Numbered from the stretch's first letter, positions 1-11,911 are shown. The stretch is 64,000 nt of DNA from Xylocopa sonorina (GCF_050948175.1 NW_027490239.1:496001-560000), one strand, 5' to 3'. Notes: generated from the sequence alone by a model not told the origin. Made by a program: numbers and translations.

Positions 1-44
1 GTGTCGGTATGCTCGTCTCTGCATGTCTCTGCATCACCGTTGTA

Positions 45-1858
45 TTCTGGAATTGAAATTAAATGTTTGATTTTTCTATTTACTGATTAGAACATCTTTC
101 TGTTGGAATGTTCAAGAATTTTTCATATTCTTAATTACTGAAAACGTATTGCTTGGTTCGCTAGCTTAATATTTAAAATTTGCTGAGATATTCTTATCTA
201 ATTCTTGTAAATAATTTTTTATCTTAGCGAAGTGTGTATCCATTCTTGTAGTTTTGTAAAGAGTATTTTACTTTACTATTTAAAATGGAATATTAAGATT
301 TGTTTACAATCTAATGGAATTTAATTACCTTTTGATTCAATTTCACAATGATAATCTTTCATAGTTCAACAATTTTGTGAGTTGTCCTGAGGAATCCGCA
401 GCTCAGTACTTATAAAATGGGCGACACAAAGAACAGCCTAACCAAACGTAATCGAACCGATATTTCAATACTAAGCTTATCATGTTTAACTTATCCTGCA
501 AATTATTAAAATGCCCTTCGAAAAGTGTTTATTGACAGTGAAGTAAACGGTAAACATTACACATTCCACCACTGTTTACAATACGTATGTCTCATTTACT
601 ATCAAAGCCGTAAGTATCATCGCCTTACTTTACTTTTTGTAACCTTCAATGGCTTCATGTTGCAGGTCGTTGAACTCGTTTTAAAATGCTCTATCATATT
701 AGGGAAGAATGAACATACCAATTCATTTTAAAAAATGAAAGTAACCGGTCATAGGTTTGCAAACAACCTATGTTTGGCAAACAACGAGCAACGAACGACG
801 CTCGTACCACGGCATTATTAATGCATCGCGATATAGCACACGGGCTACACGGCCGTGTCAATCATACTATCAGCTCACCATAGCTACGCGCGTGGTAGTG
901 GCGCAGGCTGACATTTACTAATGGAGAAGCTATTTCCATAAAAATTATGAACGAATATGAAAAATGACTACACTAAGCAATTTATTTATTTTGATTCCAA
1001 AAGAGATACACCGGCACGAAACAAAGATATAAGAACTCGATTTTATTATTTTCTATAAACTAGCTCGATACGTCGATTTTTTCCATAAAGTCATTAATTA
1101 CTTTATTATAAAAATGTATACATTTACTTTATATATATTTTCTTCAATTCATCGTTACAAATTCATGTAATTGAAGGTTATATTAAATACGATGACAGCA
1201 TGTTATTTAAGAAATTACACAAGGCGAAGTTAGGGACGCAACAGCATGAATTTTTATTTTCTTAGTAATATTTTTTTATAAATAATATTTTTAGTTTATG
1301 ACGGGTTGAAAGAAATATGTGCGACTCTCTTAATAACTATAAATATAGGAAAATGACTATGACACTTCTCAGAAGTGGCAATATAGTGCTGGTATGGTGT
1401 CGCCACCATCTTGCAGTTTGTTATCTGGGACGCTTTCTAGAGCATTATTCGGAATTGAATTTGAACACATAGCTACTTAATCGCGAATTTGTATGTACAT
1501 AATTATACATGACTGCATAAAAGCAATTTCATACACTTTTATAATCAATGCGATATAAGAATATAAGACGAAGAACTATCCACTCGTATCAGGAGCAAAA
1601 GCAGTGTTTAGTGTGTATTGCAAAATACAATTAAGCAGTTAATATATCAAGAGACAACACATAATATATTACTGAAAATATAATGATATGAATAGCAAGA
1701 AAAACATATTTATTTGTTTGATGTTTATAAATTCAAATTTAAAAGACCAAGTTACATTTAATATATTATTGTTTAACAAGATGATATAATGTTGTTTCAG
1801 ATAGGCGTGGAGAACTAGCTGGTACTTCTGTCAATGTAATTTCATTTCTTCTGGATAC
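45..1858 (+). repeat. Direct segmental duplication, copy 1
   Basis: This segment is collinear with about 21,529-26,233. Matching landmarks are the tract near 50, the TATA box at 411, the ACGGGCTACACGGCCGTG block near 840 and the tract ending near 1,858. Copy 1 lacks about 1.5 kb (22,255-23,750), about 250 bp (24,312-24,567) and a solo LTR, all present in copy 2. Copy 2 lacks about 150 bp present here at about 1,594-1,747. I see no gene in this copy. A 68-codon frame shared by both copies at 525/22,036 shows mostly amino-acid-changing differences and looks unconstrained. Confidence 0.85.
411..417 (+). promoter_or_regulatory. Candidate TATA box (TATAAAA), conserved in both duplicate copies
   Basis: TATAAAA is followed by the shared tract CGACACAAAGAACAGCCTAA. 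A splice-donor-like and a splice-acceptor-like site lie downstream; in copy 2 these read GTAAGTATT and TTACAG at about 22,061 and 22,172. This may be the 5' end of an ancestral gene or LTR. The identity of the transcript is unknown. Confidence 0.35.
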
Positions 1859-1859
1859 A

Positions 1860-2880
1860 GTAAATATACATTTGCAATCTAAGCATGTTTCATTAGATCT
1901 GGTGTAATCTCCAAATTTTAAAAAGGGATGATGGCAGTAGTAGTTGGTTCAGCATCAGGTGATAAACATATGCAACAAGCAAAGCGACGTAAACGGATTT
2001 AAAATGTTCAAGATTATATAAATTAAACTATTACACTTTTTTAATCCATGTAGCGTTTCTGTCCTTTGTAACTTGCAAAGAGTCTTAAGAATATAACGCA
2101 ATGTAAAGAAGTTTCGAAACAAAGAAGGCTGGTCTTAATCTCAGATAAAGGAACCTTGGATCTACTGGGTATCCTGGTTAACGGCCTGCTGTGTCAAGGG
2201 ACATGTCATTCAGTTTTAGTGTTCTAAACGAGAACAATTCAAATAAACCTGGAGTCAACACATCCGAAGAAAAATTCTTCCAGTGAAGAATGCTGTCTGC
2301 TGTGCAATAGCAGCTTTATATCCACTTGTTATTCTACAGAAAATCTTATGCCATTTTTTAACTATGAAACCTATTATGTGGTATTTCAGCAACTGCTACA
2401 GAAATTTAAATACGTCAAAATTGCAGCACGCAGGTGTGTAAATATCACTTCGTGATCTCATTTCATTTTGGCAGTTATACTTGTATGTAAGCAACCATCC
2501 AGGCATAAAGCTTGATAATCTTTCAACTATAAGATAATTATGATACATTAGACTTTTTGCTGGAGTTGGTCTATTTTATCATTTTCGGAACTTGTGGAAA
2601 TGTTGAATATGAATAACTACGTTCATTTTATTATAAATGTATGAGTAAAGTTCAATCTACATAAATAAATATTTTCATACGTAACTTATTTAATTTTTAT
2701 CATTTAGCGTTACAAAATATATTACAAAAATATATAAAAATATATTTTACTTAAGTTTTTTTTAATATTTTAAATAATTTATATTATCGTATTAAGCTTT
2801 TACAAAAAGTAACAAAACTTTTATAAGTAGGAATAATTTTTCCTTAATTAGTTAATATGTCGGTTCTTTTTAAGAAAACG
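1860..2880. other. AT-rich stretch, no recognised gene
   Basis: I see no satellite monomer, LTR or known domain. On the minus strand at about 2,270-2,390 a short open stretch reads like exon remains (KAAIAQQTAFFTGR in one frame), but I cannot name it. It lies downstream of the HSDL2-like relic on the same strand and may belong to a neighbouring ancestral gene. Confidence 0.4.
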
Positions 2881-2887
2881 CTATTTA

Positions 2888-4307
2888 ATTTTTCAAAGTA
2901 AGTTTCGACTTTAAATTGACCATTAATTTCACTAATTTTATTGCTTTTCGTAGATCACCGCTAATTTTCAACTTTCCCATTACGGCTTTGTCGATGCAAA
3001 TTTTAATTCTCCGAAAAATATATAATATTATGTTATAAGTAAAATTATTTTGCATTTCTAATTGATTGACCGTAAAAAATATATTTTTTTCATGAGAAAG
3101 CATTGCGAGAAAATTTTGAAAATTCATTGTTAATGTTGTACCTAGTGGTTGACTAGATTCTCCTCTCCCTGCCGCACATTTCCACCATTTTTAAGATCCA
3201 AGAATCGTGTAGCTGCTTCGTCACTATTAATGTTTACGAAATTTACATATTGTAAATTTCTGCAAAAGTGATATTAATTAAATCTTTAATTATGTTTGTT
3301 CGGGCAATTAATCAGACTGATCTATGATGTGCTGTAATGTACGAGATCTAATAAATTTTTTTTTAACATATAATTTTTTAACAATATAATATTTGAGCCT
3401 ACAGTCTTGTTAACGAACTCGCTGTTTAAATTAGTTTGGATGACAATTAATATTTGCATGATCTTTTCCTCTGATTTATCTGTATAATTTGTTCGTTCTT
3501 TTCAATTGTCTTATTTAATAATCCAAATATATATCGGAAGGTATCAGGCAACAATTTATCTTATCAATAATATTTATATTCTGCAAAATAAATTGATTTG
3601 TTTACTAAAATATAAATTATACATTCATGTATTAATTCAAAACCTTCAGTTAATTATTCACACCTGGATTATACGCATAATGGGTAAAATCAGACATTCC
3701 TTCAGCTTTTTAATATTGCCTCATCGATTAAAGACTGATTAGTAATAAATTTACTGTCTTTGTAAAATAAAAGCGTACATTGCATCACCCATTATTTCCA
3801 GCTTCCCACTATCATTTTGTGATTCTGAACGAACAAACATCTCTATCGCAGCCATATGTACACCTGAAACAACGCGTGCGTAAGGCAATCTCAAAATGAG
3901 AGAATTATTTTTCTTAACAATGAAATTAGAAATATATATAATTTACTGCTGTCTTTGACAAGACTGCATTCACAGCAATACCATAATTTTCATATTCATC
4001 GGCCCTTTCAAGAGCACACATTAACATTCTAAACTTGGATATTATATAATCGACACAAGCTTGAAACCATATTCGTTTAAGTTTTATAATTAGTGGTGGA
4101 CTGATATTTATTATATGAGGATTTGCACCTTTCTTTAAATATGGTAAGCATACCTTGGACCTGAAAATAAGTATTGTGCCATATTAGTGAATTTTATTTC
4201 TACAACTAAAACCTGTTCCTCTAGAATTGATATTATTCACAAGATTATAATTTTTCATACCTATGGATTCCATGCCTGGTTAAAGTAACAGGGCTAGCAT
4301 TATTAAC
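2888..4307 (-). pseudogene. HSDL2-like: HSDL2-like (short-chain dehydrogenase plus SCP2) unprocessed pseudogene
   Basis: HSDL2 joins a short-chain dehydrogenase domain to a C-terminal sterol-carrier (SCP2) domain and is peroxisomal or mitochondrial in animals. Read on the minus strand in order: VNNAS (about 4,307-4,279), NNINSRGTG (4,240-4,212), a block with CLPYLKKG and NISPPL and the YxxxK active-site motif as YIISK (exon ending at 4,160, motif near 4,031-4,057), IAVNA, a block from 3,863 to about 3,664 with LIDEA and then THYAYNPG, and SCP2 pieces with FLDLKNGGNV (about 3,200-3,160) and GKLKISGDL (about 2,980-2,920). Blocks are separated by intron-like DNA with surviving acceptors at 4,161, 3,864 and 3,260, so this is not a retrocopy. 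Frameshifts, in-frame stops and the absence of the N-terminal TGxxxGxG region show it is broken. A badly assembled real gene is less likely. Confidence 0.82.
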
Positions 4308-4319
4308 ACTTTCAGGACT

Positions 4320-5540
4320 GAGTTGTGTGGCAAATGGTTTTGTGAGAATCTATATGTGGCGTTCGTTATTGTGTGGATTAGTCGTTGGCCACAATATTTT
4401 CTTCTAATTAACTTTCACGTTGGACGGCTTTTATACAACAATTTTATTTAACAACAACAAGTCTTTACAATTAAGGTAAACTGAAGTAGAAGCTAAGAAA
4501 TACAAATCTAGATTTGGCAAAGGCAAATTGTGATGTGTACTCTTTGATGGCGAAGAAATAAGTGAATAATTAATTTGAAAAGCGTAGAAATTTGAAAGAC
4601 GTCGCAAACGAGAGTCTTTTTTTTATAGATGGCGTGCATTAATTTTGAAACAATTTCCTAACGAAAATGTACCCTCCGAGGAGCGGAAGTAGATGGCTGT
4701 GAATGTGTCTGCTTAGATGCGGAAGTCGGTAACGTCGGTAACGCCACAATTGTCAGGCCGGTGGAGCCATCTCTGTGAAAATTGCTCAACCTGTTCGCAA
4801 TTCTGTTTCAGCATTGTTTGAAGAGATGGCGAAACAAGTCAATATATGCCTACGGATGGATGTTCCCATTAAGAATAACTTATAAGTTACCGATGGATGG
4901 TGCTGTTGGCGATCGGTTACTCACATCCGACCGACGGCTGGTGCTACTTGTGCTTAATAATCTATAAATTATCGACGACTGATGTAACCATCAACCAATA
5001 AAGCATGTTTTCATATACAGCTGGTGCAACCAATAGTAGGTAATTCAAAATTTATCAACAACTGGTGTTGCCTGCGGTCCGTAACTCACGATATAACGAC
5101 AGTAGGTAATCCCCGCGGTAGATAACTTATGATATAATAACGGCTAGTATTGCGAATTGTCTGGAATTCAAGATCTATCAACGGATGGCATTGCCAGCGA
5201 TCGGTAATACATCTCTTATGTGGCTTAATTTAATCTAACATCCTCTAAACTTAATTTAAACCTAGCTAACCTCAGTTACACATAATCTGACTTAACCTGC
5301 CTTCACTCAATTCTAACCCAATCTAACACAATGTAACATTACCTTTCTTAAACATTAAGAAATCAAAACTACGCTTTCTTAAATCTAACACAACATAATA
5401 TTATAATCGACGGGTTCAAACAGAGTGGGGCCGCATTGAATACAGTAGCGCCTTCGGTTAAATGAAAACGAACAGTCGGAGAAGAATAAAACATTACTAA
5501 CAAATCGTATGGAAATCAGATATTTCGACGCGTGTCCAAT
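4320..5540. other. Unassigned intergenic DNA
   Basis: The stretch is mixed. At about 4,780-5,220 there are loosely repeated phrases of the type taagttaccgatggatgg and aattatcgacgactgatg, a degenerate short repeat. At about 5,220-5,400 the sequence is rich in CTAAC-type words but not tandem. No coding region could be supported, and nothing here continues the dehydrogenase N-terminus. Confidence 0.4.
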
Positions 5541-6824
5541 ATACATCTAACTAAACCGTAATTCGAAGAATACAGAGGATAAGTGGAAATATTCTCCAAT
5601 ATGTGACATATACAAATCAGCGGATGCAAGGGAGAACACTCGATCTCGGAGTAGCGAGACCGGGGCGCCATCATGAAGTAATCGTATAACGCTGGTTCCG
5701 GGATGGCGCAGGGAGGAAATGTGGAGGATAGAAAGCATAAAATAACAACAACATAACTAAAGAGGAAGAAAAAGAAAATCTGTGGAAACATTGCATTTAT
5801 TAAGGGGAAATCCTACAAATATCAAACAACTGATTATATACCATACCGTCAAGCAAGGTACAACGAAATAGACCATATCGTGAGATAAAATAACAAAATC
5901 GAGAAACTTAAAAAGAAAATAATACTTCAGACTGAACGAATCACTGATTCTGGCAAGCTTAATGGAAACCACGACTACGAATCGGTTATAGTATAAGATA
6001 GATGCTGGTCAGGGTTTAAGTGGACCGGGGGGTCCCTCGCCCGCATCAGGGCAGGAAGTAGGATGCTGGAGGGCTTGCAGCCCCCCACCCCCCTCCAACC
6101 ATCACCGCCAGCGTGAGCGAGGCTGCTATGCATATGCTGCTGAAAGGTACTGCTGGCTCGCGATTCGGAATCAGCCTCATCGAGTCCTCGCAGAAGATTA
6201 AAGGTTGGGCAGGCGGTACGGAGCCCCCTGTCGATGACACAAAAGGATAGGAAAATAGAGAAGAATACGAAATGCGTATATAAAGAAGAAGAAGAAAGCC
6301 TCGGGTAGCACAGACATAAAAAGAGAAGCATTAGGAGCCGAAGTAAGGGAACCAAAAAGAAGAGCAGGATAATGGAAAAGCTACTGATAAGAATAACGTC
6401 CTCACTTTCAAATAGAAGAGTAGGCAGCCACATATCAGACGTAATGATAGATATTATGAGCGAGAATACGACGAAGGTAATGACATATTAGAAAACGTTA
6501 ATGGGAGACATGAGGCATATAAAAAGAACTGGGATCGAACACTTGATGGAACTAGTGGCGAACGGTACAGAGAAAAATGAAGCAATTAAAGGAGCAGTAA
6601 GCATTCGAGGACAAACAATGGGATGAGGAAAAGCAGGAGAAATGACAGAAATACGAAAAGATGACGCAAGAAAATCGAGAGCGGGAGATATAATCCTGGA
6701 ATTTAATAAGAAAAAGGTGTAGAAAACATAATAAAGGAGATAAAAGGAACTCTAAAAAAAGAATTCGAAGAGAAACGTACGAGTGCGAGTATAATGCTCC
6801 AACTAAGGGACATATACCCGTTAG

Positions 6825-7265
6825 GTGACCAGAAAAGGAATGAATGATTACATAAAACGAACACTAAAAATAATCGAAGGAAAGGAGAGCGGTATAAACG
6901 TCAAGTTGTTGAAACAAATGTGGAGAGGCTACCGAGTCGCGTTAGTTGAATTTGGACAGGAATACAGTAAAAAGCTGGAAAACGTCCAACGACTCAGAAT
7001 AGCATTAACACCTTGTCTCTGCAAAGTGCTACCGAAAATAGAGAGATGCTTCAAATGTCATAAACTGGGACATATCGGCAGATATTGCGAAGAAGTAAAA
7101 GATAATAAGGGAATCTGCAGAAGATGCGGATCTGAGATTTATACGATGATCGGTTGCATCGCGAATAAACCGAAGTGTATCATGTGCAGCAAGGCAGGAA
7201 AAAGGAATCCGTACATTAGACACGTTACCGGACTTTTAATGGTCCGGCCTACAGAAAGGCGTTGA
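6825..7265 (+). pseudogene. LINE ORF1 (gag-like) fragment with CCHC zinc knuckles
   Basis: This 146-codon open frame is the C-terminal part of an RNA-binding ORF1 protein. Residues 75-88 form a clean C-x2-C-x4-H-x4-C knuckle (CFKCHKLGHIGRYC). Residues 98-111 form a second in which the histidine is tyrosine. A third cysteine pair sits near residues 118-121. The tail after the third knuckle runs on in another frame (GPAYRKALI), so a frameshift lies near 7,230. Upstream, from about 6,040, other gag-like pieces are interrupted by many stops. The element is dead. Confidence 0.8.
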
Positions 7266-7282
7266 TAGAAAAGAACGGGAAA

Positions 7283-7900
7283 CAAATATGGAATTGAAAG
7301 TCCTACAAATCTATCTGAACCTATTCCGAATCTCGTAAAATATCATGCAGCAAATGCGAATAATTCAAGAGACAGACGTGGTAATAATATCGGAAGCACA
7401 CAAGTTGGAAGAATACTGACTGCAAAAGGAGAACCGTGACGCTGCGACATGGATAACCGGTATTAATCGAAAATGTTTCACATATGGCACCACATATTCC
7501 TCGACCGGAATCGTTCATGCAATGGTCGAAGGAACAAAAGCTATAAGCTGCTACTTCTCACTGAACAGGAACGGAAAGAAATCGAAGAATATATAAATCA
7601 AGCTGGGGTTAACATAGAAAAGGGAGAGAAAGCAAACAGAATACTAATCGCGGGTGACCTGAACGAAAAATCAGTAATCTTGAGTAGTAAGGAGAACAAC
7701 CATAGAGAGGAAAAGATCATCAAAATGGCTCCAAGAAACGATCTAATCGCGACCAATCCGAAAGAAGACTATACATACTTTAAGAACCGAAACAAATAAA
7801 AAATAGACATAATGTTGACAGGAAGTTGCATATACGCTAAGTTGAGTACAGCAGAAGTGTTTCAGATATTTTTAGCGTCGGACCATCAATACGTACTACA
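7283..7900 (+). pseudogene. LINE ORF2 N-terminus, APE-type endonuclease fragment
   Basis: The first frame after gag has the LQIYLN start and VVIISEAHK segments typical of R1/Jockey-type endonucleases. A longer open piece at 7,473-7,799 contains ILIAGDLNEKS, matching the GDFNAKS/GDFN active-site block, with Asn retained. It is followed by the SDHQYV segment, matching the SDH block near 7,880. Internal stops and frameshifts occur, and the reverse transcriptase is absent. In life this enzyme would nick the target DNA to start reverse transcription. Confidence 0.7.
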
Positions 7901-8011
7901 TACCTTCTAAAGTACGAATTACAGGAATAACAAAGAGGGATTTGCATACCTCGATGGAAAGAAAGCGAACTGTGACGATGCAAATAAATGATCGACTTAT
8001 ATAATATATAG

Positions 8012-8198
8012 ATATTTATTTTTATTTAGAGGGGATGGTCTATTTTTAAGTAACTAAAATATAGTATAAGTGTAATTATATAAACCAATTTCAAATATTT
8101 AATTAAAACATCATGAAATAATATGAAATTAGATAAGATTTTAGATGTAATGGAGTATCTTAAGGAGATACTGTATTTAGAATTAACTAATATATCCA
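8012..8198 (-). repeat. Isolated sliver of the ~132-bp AT-rich satellite
   Basis: In reverse orientation this shows the same phrases as the blocks at 46.4, 51.5 and 54.0 kb: ATTAGATAAGATTTTAGATG, ATGGAGTAT and TAGAGGGGAT. It is about 1.4 units. It is far from the other blocks and not joined to the 174-bp satellite. Confidence 0.8.
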
Positions 8199-8689
8199 GC
8201 GAATGGGCGATTAACGGATCGTTGCGAGGAGCATGCGGTGCAGCGAGTGGGGACTCGCGTCTCATGGTGGTACCAGCGGCGCGTCTTTCGTGTTTAACTT
8301 ATGAAATATTATAATGATGTAAGTATAGCATGAACTTACAATTACGCGTGTGCTGTTCGTGTTTTGGATTCTTAATGTGTATAACTTGGATTTATGGATT
8401 CTTATATGCAGCAGTACATTAGTCTGGATATAGTATATATATGTATGTAAGGAACTTAAAAGTAGAATACAGGTTCTGGTAAAGTCGGATCCCTGAATTG
8501 GAAGAATCCCCATTGCGGTGATGGGCTGCAACTGCGCACTTTAGCAGGACGAAATCACTGGTGCGAGGTAGACAAGGGTATTCGTCTTTGGTCCGAACGA
8601 GGCAGATATACTCGACAGTGGGAGCCAGACAGTAGTGCTCGCCGGTGGGACTGAAACAGCGATGTCTGGTGTCATTTACTGTTAATCCT
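8199..8689. other. Unassigned stretch
   Basis: A short GC-richer tract (8,200-8,290) is followed by AT-rich DNA and then by GC-richer DNA at 8,480-8,690 leading into the 545-bp repeat. No gene or known repeat was recognised. Confidence 0.3.
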
Positions 8690-9195
8690 ATACCATAATC
8701 CTATACCTCGCCCGAGCGGGCATATGCCAATAGGTTTGCCCTCTACGAACTAGTTCTTCTATGTCACTGAAAGGGGCGATGGAAAAATCCAGATGTACCG
8801 CGGCGCCTATCCAGCGGGTCAGTCCTTTAGCTACTCCGTCGGGGGGGAAGAATTCCAACCGCCGGAGTACCCACGGAGAACCTCGGGGAGGCGAACTCAA
8901 TACGTGTACGCGAACACGCTCACTCTATCCCTTTTTGAATTAGGATGGATTAGTTTGGTCAAATTTTTGATGTTCCAGACTACCAGCCTCAGTCTTATTC
9001 AATTTTGCTCTACGAAAGTGTCTCAGACTAGCTTGGGCAAATTAATAATGCACCAAACCTCCGAGTCCCAGTTTAATTCGATAGCCCCGTTCCAGAGCCC
9101 CGTTAGCCATCGGGCAAGCCTGACGCCTACGTTCCAGCACGAGGAGGTTGGGATGGGTACTTTCTGGACACCCAGGTTCTGGAACGCATGTCTGG
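8690..9195 (+). repeat. ~545-bp repeat family, single diverged copy
   Basis: It shares long stretches with the tandem copies at 59,780-61,076 and the inverted copy at 40,602-41,120. Examples are CACTGAAAGGGGCGATGGAA, CACGGAGAACCTCGGGGAGG and CACCCAGGTTCTGGAAC. Open frames over it are fortuitous. Confidence 0.85.
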
Positions 9196-9439
9196 TGTGA
9201 ACGAGCCATGTACACCGGTCGGTTCGAGTGACATAGCGGTACTTGGTGCGTGTAAGCGCGTGCAGGTGTACGCGCGCGAACGCTGCCGGTTGCCGGTGCT
9301 GTAGGCGAGCGCGGCAGATTGCCTGAGTCCAGGGGTTGATGATCGAAGTGCGAGAAGGCTCATGTGTGGAATGGGTGGCAGGCACTACGCACGACGTTAC
9401 TTGAATTTGTTGCATGAATTTGTAGAACTCACATTCCTT
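9196..9439. other. GC-rich unassigned segment
   Basis: It follows the 545-bp repeat directly, in the place where other copies continue into a satellite sliver and LTR family 2. The sequence here is different and was not recognised. Confidence 0.3.
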
Positions 9440-9515
9440 TCAAGAGCAGAAGCAAGTTGTTATTTTCTATGTATAGCATTATGCTTATCTGCTTGTACAC
9501 TTTAAAATTTTTTTC
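9440..9515 (+). repeat. 174-bp satellite fragment at left edge of piggyBac B
   Basis: CTATGTATAGCATTATGCTT and the CTGCTTGTACACTTTAAAA that follows match the plus-orientation satellite. This shows that element B sits in satellite DNA, as does its duplicate at 44.4 kb. Confidence 0.6.
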
Positions 9516-9801
9516 GTGTAAACACCCACTGGCCAGGAAGCCTGTGACAGAGAACAAACTGAACATTATTAATGGAGTCCTGCTTATACTGATTGTAGCG
9601 CCCCTACCTGAAATTAGATTACGTTGGTCTCAAAAGGAAATGTATACAAACAATTGAAAAAAAACGCGATGAAGCGCGATCGGTTTATATCGATACTTAG
9701 ATATTTTCATTTCACCATTATTTCTACGGCTAGGACTGAGGATCTTTTGTATAAACTTAGAATTATTGTTAACGCAATTGTCTACACTTTCGAAAATAAT
9801 G

Positions 9802-9805
9802 TTAA
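9802..9805 (+). other. TTAA target-site duplication, left side of element A
   Basis: It immediately precedes the CACGTTGAG terminal repeat and matches TTAA at 11,912-11,915. Confidence 0.95.
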
Positions 9806-11911
9806 CACGTTGAGTGCTACGCCAATTTTTGCTATATCTCTCGCTCAGGCGGCAGCGCGTGAGCACTTGATGGCGAACGCTTGACTGATGGGTATAAACA
9901 TACAATAACTTTGATACCTGTATTCGTTTCGTTTGGACTGTCGGAATGATACAAGCAATGCATTTGTATATAATGTATAAGCATAAGATAATGGGATAGG
10001 GAATGCCAGAGAGGCGAAAGAGCAAATACAAGGTGAGAGTCATTCTGAAAAAGCCACGGGAGTATAAAGACCTATTGCAGCAGAGAGAATTCAGTTTTAT
10101 AGTGAACATTTTGAAAAAGTTTTGGTATCGATCAAATAAAAATGTTGAGAGGACGAACAGATAGTGACACGTCGAGTGAGCCATTTGTACCACGCAAATG
10201 TCGGCGTGTAATACAACTACCATCTTCAGATAGTGACAATTCATCTAGTAGTTCACTAAGGAATACTGAAACAAGTGATCCAAATGATTGGTTTGATCCG
10301 CGAGACAACCAGCCAAACAATATAAATTCCTCAAGTCTCCATAGTGCTAAACTCGCTCATGAAGAAATGCAAAATTGGTGCACAATGGAAGATTTTTACG
10401 GCCTTTATGTGACAGATAAACTATTTTAACATATAAGCCAACAAACAAATATTTATGCGACACAAAGAACAATCGCTTCCAAACGTGTTGAAAAGTAGGT
10501 GCCAACAGATAAGGACGAAATAAAGAGGTTTTTTGGAGTGGTTTTGTGGATGGGATTGGTAAAGCTTCCATCTTTGTATCTGTATTGGTCTAAGGATCCA
10601 TTGTTTATTCAGACATTCGCGTGGAAAATTATGAGTAGAGACAGATTTAAAATTCTGTTGAGAATGTTGCATTTTTAATAAACGTGAATTTTTAATACAA
10701 GAATTAAATATAAATTTTAAAAAATATTATGATCCCGTTGAAATGTTATGCATCGACGAGATGGTAATACCATTCCGTGGACGGATCATAGTTAGACATT
10801 ACATGAAACAAAAAAAGCATAGATATACAATAAAATACTTAAATTGTGCTGTGATAATCATTACACATATAATCTTTGCATTTACATCGGCAAATCATTG
10901 GATAAAAAAATACAACAAATGTTGTCATAAATTTATGTGAAAATGTGTTTCCCGAAGGCCATACTTTATACACAGATAATTATTATAGGAGTGTGGATTT
11001 AGTAACCAAACTTATAACAAAAAATACGCATTTGGTTGGTACTCTTCGACCAAATCGAAGAGGCAATCCAAGTAAAGTTGTGACAGCCAAACTGCGACGC
11101 GGAGAAGTCATTGCCCAAGTAAAGGGATTACAATCATGAAATGGAAACACAAGAGGGATGTTTTAGTTCTTTCGATCAAGCATTCTGACGAAATGAAATC
11201 CATAATAACAAGAACAGGCGTATCCTGCAAACCAAAAATTATTATTGATCATAATAAAGGTAAAACAGCGATTGTTCTGTCTGATCAAATGGGTGCTTAC
11301 AGCAGTCCACTTAGAAGGTCTCTAAAATGGTATAGAAAACTGGCATTCGACCTTCTTTTGAATATTGTCGTCGTGAATGCGTTACGTATGTCCCAAAATG
11401 TAACAGGAAGAAAGATGTCAATTACAACATTCCAAAAACAATTGGTAAATGCTCTCACACGACATTCACATGACAAAACCTCAATTAGGGCCGATACAAG
11501 TAGACGAATTCACAAATTTCATAAGAAGGAAGGAAAGGCGCATGAAGTACGAAAATATTGTGTTGAATGTTACAGCACAAACACAAAAATGTTCGGTCAC
11601 CAGTTAGCGAGGAAAATGACAAAGGAAGTTACTACATACTGTAAAATGTACAAATCGCAGTCACATCTTTGTTTAAAATGTTTTAATAAACTTCATTACA
11701 TATTAGTATAAATTTGTTAATTGTCATTAATAATTTAACCCTTTACAATGCCAGTCTGATGCACCGATGTCGACCAAACAAGAAGTTCGCTGTCAGTCCC
11801 TAGAATCCACGTTATCCAAACGAAAAGTCGATTGTCAGTCCCTGGGGACTGACGCCGCTTGAACGGAAAGTTCACTGTTAGTTCCTGGGGACTGACGTAG
11901 CACTCAACGTG
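9806..11911 (+). mobile_element. piggyBac-like element, family A, nested in element B
   Basis: The element is 2,106 bp and bounded by inverted repeats: left CACGTTGAGTGCTACGCC (9,806-9,823), right the complement with one difference (11,894-11,911). It is flanked by TTAA at 9,802-9,805 and 11,912-11,915, the diagnostic piggyBac target duplication. Near the right end (11,790-11,895) the phrase CAGTCCC(T)GGGGACTGACG recurs as a subterminal repeat. The duplicate copy of the host element has an unoccupied TTAA at 44,174-44,177. Confidence 0.95.
10142..11711 (+). pseudogene. piggyBac-like transposase, family A (inactivated)
   Basis: From ATG at 10,142 an acidic, serine-rich N-terminus runs to a TAA at 10,427. 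The same frame continues through a second stop (about 10,496) with EIKRFFGVVLWMGLVKLPS and RFKILLRMLHF, then stops again near 10,677. The first catalytic block, CIDEMVIPFRGR, starts near 10,749. The second, LYTDNYY, is near 10,970. The third region reads AIVLSDQM where active relatives have GIDLSDQM, so Val replaces a catalytic Asp (codon about 11,274). The C-terminal cysteine-rich domain (RKYCVECYS and CLKCFNKLHY, about 11,560-11,700) is preserved. Four frames now share what was one ORF, so this copy cannot encode an active enzyme. Confidence 0.9.

Larger units (their letters stand above)
5540..7900 (+). mobile_element. R1-clade-like LINE remnant (5' region, gag, start of endonuclease)
   Basis: A non-LTR retrotransposon copies itself through target-primed reverse transcription. 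Here a degenerate first ORF is followed by the start of a second ORF with an APE-type endonuclease, and the element stops near 7,900 before any reverse transcriptase. The 5' part (about 5,568-6,080) is closely matched at 26,236-26,760. Losing the 3' side is unusual for a LINE, where 5' truncation is normal, so a later deletion or recombination is inferred. Family assignment rests on the gag zinc-knuckle trio and the order gag then endonuclease. Confidence 0.75.

Noticed and set aside
525..731. 68-codon frame with a homologous frame at 22,036-22,242
   Set aside because: About 21 base differences by eye, of which nearly all change amino acids, and a GTG start. This looks neutral and not like selection on a peptide.
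5220..5400. CTAACC/CCTAA-like telomeric repeat
   Set aside because: Related words are frequent but not tandem, and the spacing is irregular.
5516..5791. Hydrophobic antisense frame conserved at 26,154-26,462
   Set aside because: It lies opposite the LINE 5' region in both copies. Low divergence alone keeps it open, and there is no start-site or composition support.
9630..10244. Longest single open frame of the window (204 codons, minus strand)
   Set aside because: It runs antisense across the junction of piggyBac B and A and into the start of the A transposase. No domain, and its existence depends on the insertion.
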